A stretch of DNA of 64,000 bases from Pseudomonas bananamidigenes (GCF_001679645.1 NZ_LRUN01000034.1:1-64000); one strand, 5' to 3'; shown: positions 9,605 through 17,606, counted from the stretch's first letter. A program made the numbers and translations. The notes: generated by a model from the sequence alone, not told the origin.

Positions 9605-10405
9605 ATGCGCAATGTTTCGATCAATTTGCTGGATGACACACCGCGCACGGTGGTGGCGATCGGTACGGATTATTCCTACGGCTATCTGTTGCCACGTCAT
9701 ACGCATCGGCGGGCGCAATTGTTGTACGGCGCGACCGGGGTGATGCAGGTCAGCACCCATGACGGCAACTGGGTGGTGCCGCCGCAGCGGGCGGTGTGGA
9801 TCCCGCCGGGAGTGGCGCATGAGGTGTTGATGCTGGGGGTCAGCACTCGCAGTGTGTATATCGAACCGGGTGCGGTGGATCTGGGCGAGTGCTGTCAGGT
9901 GATCAGTGTGTCGCCGTTGATGCGGCACTTGCTGATGGAAGCCGTGGAGCTGCCGCTGACCTATGACCTTGCCGGACGTGACGGTGTGCTGATCGATTTG
10001 TTGCTGCATGAATTGGTGCGCAGCGCACCACTTCCCTTACATATCCCGCTGCCGTCTGACGGAAGACTGCTCGATCTGTGTCAGACCTTTCTGCATCAGC
10101 CGAATGTCCACCAATCCCCCCAGCAATGGGCCGATCAATTGCACATAAGCTTGCGCACCTTCAACAGACTGTTTCGCCAGCAGACCGGCCTGAGTTTCAG
10201 TCAATGGCGCCAGCGCGCCTGTGTGGTGCTGGCGCTGGCACGGCTGGCGGCCGGTGAAGCGGTGACGCGGATAGCTCTGGACTTCGGCTATGACAGCCCG
10301 GCAGCGTTCTCGACGATGTTCCGTCGGATCCTCGGTCAGGCACCGTCCGTCTGGTTGGAAGCGTCGAAGCGGGGAAAATCAAAAAATGCGTTTGATCCCG
10401 GCTGA
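9605..10405 (+). CDS. AraC family transcriptional regulator with cupin sensor
   Basis: A 266-residue regulator. The N-terminal half is an AraC-binding cupin (LPRHTHRRAQLLYG, then VVPPQRAVWIPPGVAHEV), which would sense a small ligand. The C-terminal about 90 residues carry two helix-turn-helix units, ending with ALDFGYDSPAAFSTMFRRILG, the typical second HTH. The start at 9605 follows CGGAG; an ATG 30 nt upstream is less well supported. It is divergent from the TauE/SafE permease across a 111-bp region, so local control of that exporter is a reasonable inference. Confidence 0.9.
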   Translation: MRNVSINLLDDTPRTVVAIGTDYSYGYLLPRHTHRRAQLLYGATGVMQVSTHDGNWVVPPQRAVWIPPGVAHEVLMLGVSTRSVYIEPGAVDLGECCQVISVSPLMRHLLMEAVELPLTYDLAGRDGVLIDLLLHELVRSAPLPLHIPLPSDGRLLDLCQTFLHQPNVHQSPQQWADQLHISLRTFNRLFRQQTGLSFSQWRQRACVVLALARLAAGEAVTRIALDFGYDSPAAFSTMFRRILGQAPSVWLEASKRGKSKNAFDPG

Positions 10406-10409
10406 AAAC

Positions 10410-10429
10410 AACTGTACAAAAACACAGTA
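10410..10429 (+). promoter_or_regulatory. LexA (SOS) box
   Basis: AACTGTACAAAAACACAGTA contains CTGT-N8-ACAG, the exact half-site and spacing of the gammaproteobacterial LexA operator. It begins 5 bp after the AraC stop codon and ends 36 bp before the ATG of the next gene, the position expected for promoter repression. This makes the small HTH gene at 10466 a predicted SOS gene. Confidence 0.75.
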
Positions 10430-10465
10430 CATTTTCCATCAGCACCCTCGAGCCCGGAGCACACC

Positions 10466-10783
10466 ATGGCCTCTTCAGCGATGAACCTCATCCTCGAACG
10501 TATCGCCCTTTTCCAGTTCACCCCGACCCACTGCGTCCAGGCCCGAGGGATGTTGGGCTGGAGTGTGGAACAACTGTCGCGGGAGACAGGGGTTTCGGTA
10601 GACGACATCCAGCGGTTCGAGGCGCAGCAGGACGTGGCGGACTCGGCGCGGCTGGCGTTGACGTACCGGTTCGAGGCGCAGGGGCTGGTGTTTTTTCCGG
10701 GGTTTGCGCCGGGGCGTGGGGGGAATGTCAGAGGTGCTATGCCGGAATCAGCGGGTCATGGAGATTACGCGATGGCTGACTGA
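10466..10783 (+). CDS. Small helix-turn-helix (XRE-like) protein, predicted SOS-controlled
   Basis: A 105-residue protein. Residues about 26-55 (ARGMLGWSVEQLSRETGVSV, continuing to DDIQRFE) form an XRE-type helix-turn-helix. The rest, rich in glycine at the C-terminus, is not recognised. It lacks any enzymatic or membrane segment, so a DNA-binding role is likely. A consensus LexA box lies just upstream and implies induction by DNA damage. A toxin-antitoxin pair starts 43 bp downstream on the same strand and could receive read-through from the same promoter. Confidence 0.75.
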   Translation: MASSAMNLILERIALFQFTPTHCVQARGMLGWSVEQLSRETGVSVDDIQRFEAQQDVADSARLALTYRFEAQGLVFFPGFAPGRGGNVRGAMPESAGHGDYAMAD

Positions 10784-10792
10784 AAGGATTGA

Positions 10793-10821
10793 TTGTGATT
10801 ATTCCAATATAGGTATATTTT
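10793..10821 (+). promoter_or_regulatory. Candidate promoter of the toxin-antitoxin operon
   Basis: TTGTGA (10793-10798) and TATTTT (10816-10821) are separated by 17 bp. A start about 6 nt later would fall at or next to the ATG of the toxin gene (10826), so the transcript could be leaderless. There is no convincing ribosome site before that ATG. Confidence 0.4.
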
Positions 10822-10825
10822 TCGC

Positions 10826-11179
10826 ATGAGTACAAGGAAGCCACTCCTGTGGGTTAGCAGTAGCAAGAAAGATCTCAAGCAGATGCCCACAGATGTACAG
10901 GATGTTTTTGGTTACGCACTGGACCTGGCCCAAAGTGGTCTCAGGCATCCAGATGCAAAACCTCTGAAGGGGTTTGGAGGCGCGGGTGTCCTTGAGTTGA
11001 TTGAGGACTTTGATACGAATACCTACCGCGCCGTTTACACAGTCCGTTTTGGCAATGCGATTTACGTCCTGCATTGTTTTCAGAAAAAGTCGACCGCAGG
11101 TATCAAAACCGCGCAATGCGATATCGACCTGATCCGAAAGAGACTTCAAGCCGCTCAGGACCACGCGAAAGGAACATAG
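10826..11179 (+). CDS. HigB/RelE-type toxin (Gp49-like)
   Basis: A 117-residue protein of the phage Gp49-like HigB/RelE group, which cleave mRNA on the ribosome. Characteristic segments are KDLKQMPTDVQDVFGYAL, AKPLKGFGGAGVLEL, YRAVYTVRFGNAIYVLHCFQKKS and a C-terminal arginine/lysine-rich helix. The RAVYTVRF/VLHCFQKK strands are the usual catalytic face. The toxin gene precedes the antitoxin gene by 2 bp, the order typical of HigBA. The locus stands on its own between a small HTH gene and a metallo-hydrolase. Confidence 0.88.
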   Translation: MSTRKPLLWVSSSKKDLKQMPTDVQDVFGYALDLAQSGLRHPDAKPLKGFGGAGVLELIEDFDTNTYRAVYTVRFGNAIYVLHCFQKKSTAGIKTAQCDIDLIRKRLQAAQDHAKGT

Positions 11180-11181
11180 AA

Positions 11182-11502
11182 ATGAATGAAATCGAAGAAG
11201 GCAGCGGAAACGTCTATCAAGACCTTGGCTTACCAAATGCCAGTGAAATGCAGGTCAAGTCACAGCTAGCCGCAAAGATCGGCGAAATCATCAAAGCGCG
11301 TCATCTCACTCAATCTCAAGCTTCTGAAATCCTGGGGTTATCACAACCCAAGCTGTCCGAAATGCTGAGAGGAAAATTCCGCGGCATCAGTGAGGCCAAG
11401 ATGATGGAATGCCTTTCCCACCTCGGCCGAGATGTGCAGATTGTGGTCAAACCGGCCCCCCGCTCTCGCAAAGAGGGCCGAATTGAGGTGGTGTTCGCAT
11501 AA
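11182..11502 (+). CDS. HigA-type antitoxin with HTH domain
   Basis: A 106-residue protein with a central XRE-type HTH (AKIGEIIKARHLTQSQASEI, then LGLSQPKLSEMLRGKF) of the kind paired with Gp49-like toxins. It would neutralise the toxin and repress the operon. The start at 11182 is preceded by AAAGGAACATAGA, a good ribosome site overlapping the end of the toxin gene, which gives strong translation of the antitoxin. The N-terminal 20 residues are acidic and may contact the toxin. Its gene ends 13 bp before the convergent metallo-hydrolase gene. Confidence 0.88.
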   Translation: MNEIEEGSGNVYQDLGLPNASEMQVKSQLAAKIGEIIKARHLTQSQASEILGLSQPKLSEMLRGKFRGISEAKMMECLSHLGRDVQIVVKPAPRSRKEGRIEVVFA

Positions 11503-11514
11503 CGCGAAACCCTA

Positions 11515-12567
11515 CTACGCCCCTTGCACCACCGCCTCACTCTCCCCTTCAACCGCCAGCCACCACGCATTCCCGCGTTGCGGTTGTGCCAGGTTGAACG
11601 CCTCACCCATTTTCGGCGTCGTGATGGAAACACTGCGCTCCCAGGCCAAAGCAAGGATGCGGTCAAACGGTTCATGCCACGCATGCATCGCCAGATCGAA
11701 CGTACCGTTGTGGATCGGAAACAGCCAACGGCCCTTGAGGTCGATATGGGCCTGCAGGGTTTCTTCCGGTTGCATGTGCACGTGGGGCCATTCGACGTTG
11801 TAGGCGCCGGTTTCCATCAGGGTCAGGTCGAACGGGCCGAACTGTTCGCCGATGCGTTTGAAGCCGTCGAAGTAGCCGCTGTCGCCGCTGAAGAAAATCC
11901 GTGTGTCACCGTCGATGATCACCCAGGAAGCCCACAGTGTCTGGTTGCCATCGAACAGGCCACGGCCGGAGAAGTGCTGCGACGGAGTGGCGATGAAGCG
12001 GATGCCGGCCACTTCGGTGCCTTGCCACCAGTCGAACTGGCGGACCTTGTCGGCATCGATGCCCCATTTGATCAGCGTGTCACCGACGCCCAGCGGGGTG
12101 AGAAACAGGTTGACCTTGTCCGCGAGTTTCAGCACCGCCGCATAGTCGAGGTGGTCGTAGTGGTTGTGCGAAAGGATCACGGCTTCGATCGGCGGCAACT
12201 CGTCGATGCTGATCGGTGGCTGGTGGAAGCGTTTCGGGCCGGCCCATTGCACGGGCGAGGCGCGCTCGGCGAAGACCGGGTCGGTGATCCAGAATTTGTC
12301 TTGCAGCTTCAGCAGCAAGGTCGAGTGGCCGAGGCGGTATACGCTGTGGTTCGGCGCGGCAATCAGGTCGGCACGGGTCAGCGACTGCACAGGAATGGCC
12401 GACGCCGGACGGGTGTTGTGCGGTTTGTGGAAGATCATGTTCCACATGATCCGCAGCATTTTGCGCACACCTTCGCGCTGCACCGGCGCGTGGTTGCGGA
12501 ATGTCCCTTCGGCCTGGCGCGAAGCTTCAGGTACAGGACTGACCGCGGAGGAAATTGATTTGGCCAT
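11515..12567 (-). CDS. MBL-fold metallo-hydrolase (UlaG/NAPE-PLD-like)
   Basis: A 350-residue protein with the metallo-beta-lactamase fold. The metal motif HNHYDH is at about 134-139, further ligands are expected in TPSQHFSGRG and FSGDSGYFDG, and a late histidine lies in PIHNGTFDLA. The GHSTLLLK opening and overall length fit the UlaG/NAPE-PLD-like group of phosphodiesterases or lactonases. The substrate is unknown. The start at 12567 (MAKSIS) has GGAG 10 nt upstream. It is divergent from a TetR regulator, which probably represses it. Confidence 0.85.
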   Translation of the reverse strand: MAKSISSAVSPVPEASRQAEGTFRNHAPVQREGVRKMLRIMWNMIFHKPHNTRPASAIPVQSLTRADLIAAPNHSVYRLGHSTLLLKLQDKFWITDPVFAERASPVQWAGPKRFHQPPISIDELPPIEAVILSHNHYDHLDYAAVLKLADKVNLFLTPLGVGDTLIKWGIDADKVRQFDWWQGTEVAGIRFIATPSQHFSGRGLFDGNQTLWASWVIIDGDTRIFFSGDSGYFDGFKRIGEQFGPFDLTLMETGAYNVEWPHVHMQPEETLQAHIDLKGRWLFPIHNGTFDLAMHAWHEPFDRILALAWERSVSITTPKMGEAFNLAQPQRGNAWWLAVEGESEAVVQGA

Positions 12568-12688
12568 GACTGAATGACTCCAGAAAAACCGCACAATTCA
12601 CGGTTTTCCAAGGTGGGACGATAAATGGCCAAGGCACGCACGCATCAGCCGGACATCTGGTTTTAGGTGGCACCGATTAACGCAACAT

Positions 12689-12704
12689 TACACTGACCGG
12701 TGTA
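12689..12704. promoter_or_regulatory. Candidate TetR operator
   Basis: TACACTGACCGGTGTA is an imperfect 16-bp palindrome (TACAC...GTGTA arms) in the 215-bp region between the divergent metallo-hydrolase and TetR genes. Its position suits a shared operator. The call rests on symmetry and context only. Confidence 0.4.
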
Positions 12705-12782
12705 CTTTCTAGGTTGCATGAATCCGGATGACAAGTAAACTGCCGAGTGTAATTTCCTCCACATTCCTGCCGAATCGAATTT

Positions 12783-13391
12783 ATGACAGCTCCAACGCGC
12801 CTCACCGACCGTAAACGCGAAGCCATTATCCTGGCGGCCATTTCCGAATTTCGAGCCAATGGCTTCGAGGTCACCAGCATGGACAAAATCGCGGCCAGCG
12901 CCGGTGTGTCGAAGCGCACGGTGTACAACCATTTTCCGAGCAAGGAAGAGCTGTTCGCCGAAATTCTCAACCAGTTATGGGCACGGATCAGCACCGAGCA
13001 AGCCGTGTCATATCAACACGATCAGCCCTTGCGTGATCAATTGCGAACGATGCTGCTGGCCAAACTGCAGATGATGGCGGACGACAATTTCATGGATCTG
13101 GCCCGGGTCGCCATCGCCGCCACGATCCACTCGCCCGAGCGCGCCCAGAACATGGTGACGCGCATGAGTGAACGCGAGGAAAGCGTGACCGTGTGGATTC
13201 GCGCCGCCCAGGCGGATGGCCGGTTGAGACCGGTCGACCCGGAGTTTGCCGCGCATCAGATACAAGGCCTGCTCAAAACCTTCGCGTTCTGGCCGCAGAT
13301 TTCCATGGGCCAGCCCTCTCTCGACAGTGCCACGCAAAACGCCGTGGTCGATTCCGCGCTGGACATGTTCCTGGCCTGCTACCAGCTCTAG
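12783..13391 (+). CDS. TetR/AcrR family transcriptional regulator
   Basis: A 202-residue repressor. The N-terminal HTH is canonical (FEVTSMDKIAASAGVSKRTV, then YNHFPSKEELFAEIL, about residues 30-65). The C-terminal ligand domain, with SPERAQNMVTRM and the closing ALDMFLACYQL helix, resembles the AefR-like subgroup. The ligand is not known. It faces the metallo-hydrolase gene across a region with a palindromic operator candidate, so regulation of that gene and itself is likely. Confidence 0.92.
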   Translation: MTAPTRLTDRKREAIILAAISEFRANGFEVTSMDKIAASAGVSKRTVYNHFPSKEELFAEILNQLWARISTEQAVSYQHDQPLRDQLRTMLLAKLQMMADDNFMDLARVAIAATIHSPERAQNMVTRMSEREESVTVWIRAAQADGRLRPVDPEFAAHQIQGLLKTFAFWPQISMGQPSLDSATQNAVVDSALDMFLACYQL

Positions 13392-13448
13392 AACAGGTCT
13401 GCGCCGCGTAATTGGCTCACAAGGACACTGAATTTTCCCGCTGGAATA

Positions 13449-13467
13449 AATGACAATGTCTGTCATT
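13449..13467. promoter_or_regulatory. 19-bp palindrome upstream of the GGDEF gene
   Basis: AATGACA (13449-13455) and TGTCATT (13461-13467) form a perfect interrupted palindrome with a 5-nt centre, 49 bp before the GGDEF start and 58 bp after the TetR stop. It is probably a repressor or activator site. One arm resembles a half PHO box, but there is no direct-repeat partner. Confidence 0.4.
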
Positions 13468-13515
13468 GACCGATGAACGGTCGCTCTGAAGAATTACACT
13501 GCAAAGTGTTTCAGA

Positions 13516-14589
13516 ATGAATCTGGCGCAGAACATCATGGAAAACCGACGCGGCAAAGGCTTGTCATTCGCCAGACGTATTTATCTGCCACGTGCCATTG
13601 GATTGGGCATCGGTTTTTTCAGCGTCGGCGCCGCGCTGTACCCGCTGAACGTGCCGGCGTGGCTCTGGGCGCTGCTGCTGTTCAATGGTTTTGTCTGGCC
13701 CCATGTCGCCTATCAATGGTCGATCCGCTCGGCTTTTCCCTACCGCGCCGAGCGTCGCAATCTGCTGTATGACTCGGTGTTCGGTGGTTTCTGGACCGCG
13801 TGTTTCCAGTTCAATCCACTGGTTACCGTGACCATTCTGTCGATGATGACCATGAACAACGTCGCCGCCGGCGGTCGACGGTTATTCCTGCTCGGCGCCC
13901 TCGCCCAGGTGATTGGCGTGCTGTTGGGGTGGTCGCTGTTCGGGGTCAGATTCACCCTGACGGCCACACAGACCCAGGTCTGGGCGTGCCTGCCGATGCT
14001 CACTCTTTATCCGCTGGCGCTGGGCATGGTCTGCTATCGGCTGGCGATCAAACTCGCCGAACACAAGCGCACCTTGAGTGCCCTGAGCCGCACCGACAGC
14101 CTGACCGGCCTGCTCAACCACGGCGCATGGAAAGACCTGCTGCACCTCAAGTTCCAGCAGTGCCGCGAACACAACCATCAGGCCACCCTCGCGCTGATCG
14201 ATGTCGACCACTTCAAGGTGATCAACGACAGCTACGGACATATCGTCGGCGATGCGGTGCTCCAGCAACTGAGTCGAGAACTCAAATCCCTGCTGGCTGA
14301 AAGCGAACTGGCCGGGCGTTACGGCGGCGACGAATTCTGCGTGATCCTGCCAAGCCTGCCGTTGAGCAGAGCAGAAGCGCTGATGGAGCAATTGCGTCAG
14401 GCCCTGCATCAATACCGTCATCCCGATGTGCCGCAGTTGCAGGTCAGTCTGAGCATCGGACTGGCGCGATTTCACCCGACCTATCCGGATGCCTTGCACT
14501 GGCTGGATGATGCCGACAAAGCGCTGTACACCGCCAAGCACACGGGCCGTAACACGATCAGCGTTGCGCTGAGCCGCTCCAGCGCGTGA
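13516..14589 (+). CDS. MASE2-GGDEF diguanylate cyclase (AdrA/DgcC-like)
   Basis: A 357-residue inner-membrane enzyme making cyclic di-GMP. The first about 180 residues hold several hydrophobic helices of the MASE2 sensor type (IYLPRAIGLGIGFFSVGAAL and following), as in AdrA. A GGDEF domain follows, with SRTDSLTGLLN near 191 and the intact GGDEF active site at about 270-274. The usual RxxD inhibitory site would be at 261-264, where AESE stands, so product inhibition there is probably absent. A second in-frame ATG at 13537 is possible; neither has a strong ribosome site. Confidence 0.92.
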   Translation: MNLAQNIMENRRGKGLSFARRIYLPRAIGLGIGFFSVGAALYPLNVPAWLWALLLFNGFVWPHVAYQWSIRSAFPYRAERRNLLYDSVFGGFWTACFQFNPLVTVTILSMMTMNNVAAGGRRLFLLGALAQVIGVLLGWSLFGVRFTLTATQTQVWACLPMLTLYPLALGMVCYRLAIKLAEHKRTLSALSRTDSLTGLLNHGAWKDLLHLKFQQCREHNHQATLALIDVDHFKVINDSYGHIVGDAVLQQLSRELKSLLAESELAGRYGGDEFCVILPSLPLSRAEALMEQLRQALHQYRHPDVPQLQVSLSIGLARFHPTYPDALHWLDDADKALYTAKHTGRNTISVALSRSSA

Positions 14590-14642
14590 CGGATGACGCG
14601 AAGCTATAGTGACTCAACGTCCCAAGCACCGCCGAGCCCGTC

Positions 14643-15173
14643 ATGACCACCGAAAAAAACGATTCCCCCACCGCGCCTGTCGATCACCTGCGCTTCCACC
14701 GTCCCCATGCCCACCTCAACACAACCTTCGGCAACGACAAGTTTGCCTTGCGCGCCGAGGCGTTTGCGCGGTTCTTCGGTACGCCGACCTTTCTTGGTGC
14801 ACAGACCCTGATCGTGGTGTTGTGGGTGTTCCTCAACATGTCCGGCATCACGACCTTCGACGTCTATCCGTTCATCCTGTTGAACCTGGCATTCAGCCTG
14901 CAATCGGCCTACGCGGCGCCACTGATATTGCTGGCCCAGACTCGTCAGGCCGCGCGGGACAAGGCGCAATCGGATGCCGATGCGCAACACCGCGAAGCGC
15001 TGGCAATCGCCAATTCCGAGCGCCAGGCCCAGGCAGCGAAGAACACGGCGCAATTGCTCGAACTGCTGGAGCAGAACACCCGGCTCACCGAGATGACCAA
15101 GAACCTGACCGAACGCATCGAAGGTCTGACCCGCGAGCTGCACGACCACATGCGTCAGAACCTGCAACATTGA
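14643..15173 (+). CDS. DUF1003 family membrane protein
   Basis: A 176-residue protein with two adjacent membrane helices (about 52-70 and 76-98) containing the family motif FDVYPFILLNLAFSLQSAYA. A long charged C-terminal tail (about 100-176) is predicted to be coiled coil (heptads such as QLLELLEQNTRLTEMTKNL). The family function is unknown. It follows the GGDEF gene by 53 bp on the same strand and ends exactly next to the convergent LysR gene. Confidence 0.85.
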   Translation: MTTEKNDSPTAPVDHLRFHRPHAHLNTTFGNDKFALRAEAFARFFGTPTFLGAQTLIVVLWVFLNMSGITTFDVYPFILLNLAFSLQSAYAAPLILLAQTRQAARDKAQSDADAQHREALAIANSERQAQAAKNTAQLLELLEQNTRLTEMTKNLTERIEGLTRELHDHMRQNLQH

Positions 15174-16052
15174 TCACGACAAACGCAGCGCCCGCCCCAG
15201 TTCATCGAACAGTGTGACCACCGAGCGTAACGCTCGGCAGTCCGGGCGGGTCAGCAGCCACAGCGCGGTGTCGTAGCCATGCAGCGGCTCGCTCAGCGCT
15301 TGTAGTCCTTCGGTTATCAGAAAGTCCGGCAACGCCGCGACGCCGAGTCCGGCACGCACCAGTTCCGTCACTGACAGCATGCTGTTGCAGCGATACCCCG
15401 GCATCACGCCCGGCAAGTGCTGTCGACGCCAGACAACGGTCGGGTGATCAGGCAGGAAATCGTCCGGGGCGATCCAGGTCATGGCGGCCGGATCGGATGC
15501 ATCGACCTTCTGCAGATATCGCTCACTGGCGCAGACCCGGTAGGAAATCTTCGCCAGCTCCCGCCCGACCAGATGTTCCGGTGGTGTAAGAGTCAGGCGC
15601 AGAGCGATGTCGGCATCGCGACGGCTGAGGTTGGCGAAATCATTGGAGGTGCTCAATTCGATGGTCAGCGCCGGATAGTTCGGCATGAACTGCGCCAGCG
15701 CCGGCAGCAACAAGCCTTGCAGCACCGAATCGGTACAGGTCAGACGCACCGTACCGCTGATCACTTCGCCGCCCTGCTCCACGCCGATGCGCGCGGCTTC
15801 CAGTGCCTGCTCGGCACGCTCGGCCTGCTCCGCCAATGATTGCGCGAGGGTGGTGGGCAGGTAACCGGCACGGCTTTTTTCGAACAGTTGCTGACCGAGT
15901 GCGGCCTCCAGTCGGCGTACGGCGCGAAACACCGTCGACACATCGACCTTCAACAGCTGCGAAGCCCGGGCCAGAGAGCCGCCACGTACCAGGGCGAGAA
16001 TAAGCGTCAGATCCGGGAAGTCGAGTCGATAGTGCGTCGCTGCATTGATCAC
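15174..16052 (-). CDS. LysR family transcriptional regulator
   Basis: A 292-residue regulator with the N-terminal winged HTH (FPDLTLILALVRGGSLARAS, then QLLKVDVSTVFRAVRRLE) and the substrate-binding LysR domain. The proposed start is the GTG at 16052, giving VINAATHYRLDFPDL just ahead of the HTH as in related proteins. The open frame continues upstream, but over the divergent gene. No strong ribosome site is visible, so the start is uncertain. It is divergent from the glutamine-amidotransferase-like gene and may regulate it. Confidence 0.85.
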   Translation of the reverse strand: MINAATHYRLDFPDLTLILALVRGGSLARASQLLKVDVSTVFRAVRRLEAALGQQLFEKSRAGYLPTTLAQSLAEQAERAEQALEAARIGVEQGGEVISGTVRLTCTDSVLQGLLLPALAQFMPNYPALTIELSTSNDFANLSRRDADIALRLTLTPPEHLVGRELAKISYRVCASERYLQKVDASDPAAMTWIAPDDFLPDHPTVVWRRQHLPGVMPGYRCNSMLSVTELVRAGLGVAALPDFLITEGLQALSEPLHGYDTALWLLTRPDCRALRSVVTLFDELGRALRLS

Positions 16053-16130
16053 TTGGGAAAACGCCCATATGGAGTGCGTGAACGCCAATCTATAGTGAGC
16101 GCCATCCCTCAACAAGCACAGCGAGCACTC

Positions 16131-16838
16131 ATGGAATCCAGAGCCCTGCGCATCGCCCTGATCGGTGATTACGACCCGCAAGTCACCGCTCATCAAGCCA
16201 TCCCCGTCGCCCTCGGGCTGGCGGCGGAACACCTTCGCCGTCCCGTGGATTTCGAATGGCTGGCTACGGACGCCATTCACCTCGATACACCGCTCGACGG
16301 CTTCGACGGTTTCTGGTGCGTCCCGGCCAGTCCTTACAAAAGCGAAGCGGGCGCGCTACGGGCCATTCGTTTTGCCCGCAAACAGCAGCGACCGTTCCTC
16401 GGCACCTGCGGCGGTTTTCAACACGCGGTTCTGGAGTTTTCCCGCAACGTGCTCGGATGGGCCGATGCCGAGCATGGCGAAACTTCACCTGATTCGAGCC
16501 GTGCGGTGCTCTCGCCGCTGACGTGTTCACTGGTGGAAGCGGTGGACAGTATTCATCTGGTACCCGGTTCGTTGATCGCCAAGGCGTACGAAACGTCGGA
16601 TATTCGCGAAGGGTATCGCTGCCGTTTTGGAGTGAATCCGCAGTTCGAACGAGATTTGCTGACCCATGACCTGCATGCCGTGGGCCACGATTCGGCCGGT
16701 GACTTGCGCGCCATCGAACTGAAACACCATGTGTTCTTCGTCGCCACGCTGTTTCAACCGGAACGTGCTGCGCTCAAAGGGCAATTGCCGCCGCTGGTGC
16801 GGGCGTTCGTCGAAGCTTGCGCGGAGCAACCTAGATGA
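16131..16838 (+). CDS. Glutamine-amidotransferase-like protein related to the CTP synthase C-terminus
   Basis: A 235-residue protein with a class I GATase fold like the C-terminal domain of CTP synthase. The nucleophile is C93 in FLGTCGGFQHA. The usual second active-site motif HPE is replaced by QPE (209-211, in FFVATLFQPE), so the catalytic histidine is missing and classical glutaminase activity is doubtful. I recall a family annotated as CTP synthase C-terminal region-related (seleno)protein that this fits; here the key residue is cysteine. The next gene overlaps by 4 bp (ATGA), which implies translational coupling with the monooxygenase. Confidence 0.8.
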   Translation: MESRALRIALIGDYDPQVTAHQAIPVALGLAAEHLRRPVDFEWLATDAIHLDTPLDGFDGFWCVPASPYKSEAGALRAIRFARKQQRPFLGTCGGFQHAVLEFSRNVLGWADAEHGETSPDSSRAVLSPLTCSLVEAVDSIHLVPGSLIAKAYETSDIREGYRCRFGVNPQFERDLLTHDLHAVGHDSAGDLRAIELKHHVFFVATLFQPERAALKGQLPPLVRAFVEACAEQPR

Positions 16839-17149
16839 AACAGGACACTGAGTGTTTCGCCGTGATTTTCACCTCGACCCGCACCGAAGGCGACAACGGC
16901 TACGCAGAAGCCTCCGAGCGCATGATGCAATTGGTGGCCGGGCAACCGGGGTTTCTCGGCATCGATTCGATCCGGGGCGCGGACGGGGTGGGGATTACGA
17001 TTTCGTATTGGGAGAGCGAAGCGGCGATTCTGGCCTGGCGCGAGCACCCGGAGCACCGGGTGATTCAGGCGCGTGGGCGGGCCGAGTGGTATTCGGCGTT
17101 TCATACGCGGGTATGTCGGGTTGAGCGGGAGTATCGGTTCGGAAAGTGA
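16835..17149 (+). CDS. Antibiotic biosynthesis monooxygenase (ABM) domain protein
   Basis: A 104-residue ABM-type ferredoxin-like barrel protein: FAVIFTSTR opening strand, MMQLVAGQPGFLGIDSIR helix and strand, then ITISYWESEAAILAWREHPE. Such proteins act as small cofactor-free oxygenases or as heme- or quinone-related enzymes; the substrate is unknown. Its ATG overlaps the stop of the amidotransferase-like gene, so the two are co-translated and probably function together. Confidence 0.88.
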   Translation: MKQDTECFAVIFTSTRTEGDNGYAEASERMMQLVAGQPGFLGIDSIRGADGVGITISYWESEAAILAWREHPEHRVIQARGRAEWYSAFHTRVCRVEREYRFGK

Positions 17150-17169
17150 GTATTGCGGTGTAATCACTG

Positions 17170-17262
17170 GCCCCTTCGCGGGCAAGCCCGCTCCCACAGG
17201 GTTGTGCGCTGTTCTCAAGATCACGCCGTACCTGTGGGAGCGAGCTTGCTCGCGATGGCGGC
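17170..17262. repeat. REP palindrome pair
   Basis: Two inverted REP units, CCTTCGCGGGCAAGCCCGCTCCCACAGG-type (about 17172-17200) and TGTGGGAGCGAGCTTGCTCGCGATGG-type (about 17233-17258), lie head-to-head between two convergent genes. The arrangement is the usual Pseudomonas REPIN form. Confidence 0.85.
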
Positions 17263-17282
17263 AAATGGATCACCGAAGAACC

Positions 17283-17606
17283 TCAGTCCTTCAGACTGCG
17301 CACCGCCACAATTTCCGGCACTTCGCGTTTTTGCATGTACACCCGCAACGGCTCGGTGATGTTGATCCGGTCGTCGATGTGCTGATCGAGCAGCAACTGG
17401 ATCGACTCGCGCTTGAGGGTCATGGTCTGTCCGGAGGCCGGTGACCAGACAAATTCGCTGGCGGGCATGATGCCGTCATCGGCCACGTCCATGCCGAACG
17501 AGTCCTCGCTGAATCGCACGATGTACTGGCCGGTCTTGCGATTGAGGCCGACAAAACCCTTGAGGTCGTCGGCGGCCTGGCAGATGAGTTGGGATGTGAT
17601 GCGCAT
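17283..17606 (-). CDS. Hypothetical protein
   Basis: A 107-residue soluble protein without signal peptide or membrane segment, not recognised. It contains a short beta-rich region (TGQYIVRFSEDSFGMDVADD) and a basic C-terminus. The ATG at 17606 is chosen because GTGAGG stands 7 nt upstream; the frame is open further up without initiation signals. It is divergent from glpQ and convergent with the ABM gene. No function is proposed. Confidence 0.65.
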   Translation of the reverse strand: MRITSQLICQAADDLKGFVGLNRKTGQYIVRFSEDSFGMDVADDGIMPASEFVWSPASGQTMTLKRESIQLLLDQHIDDRINITEPLRVYMQKREVPEIVAVRSLKD

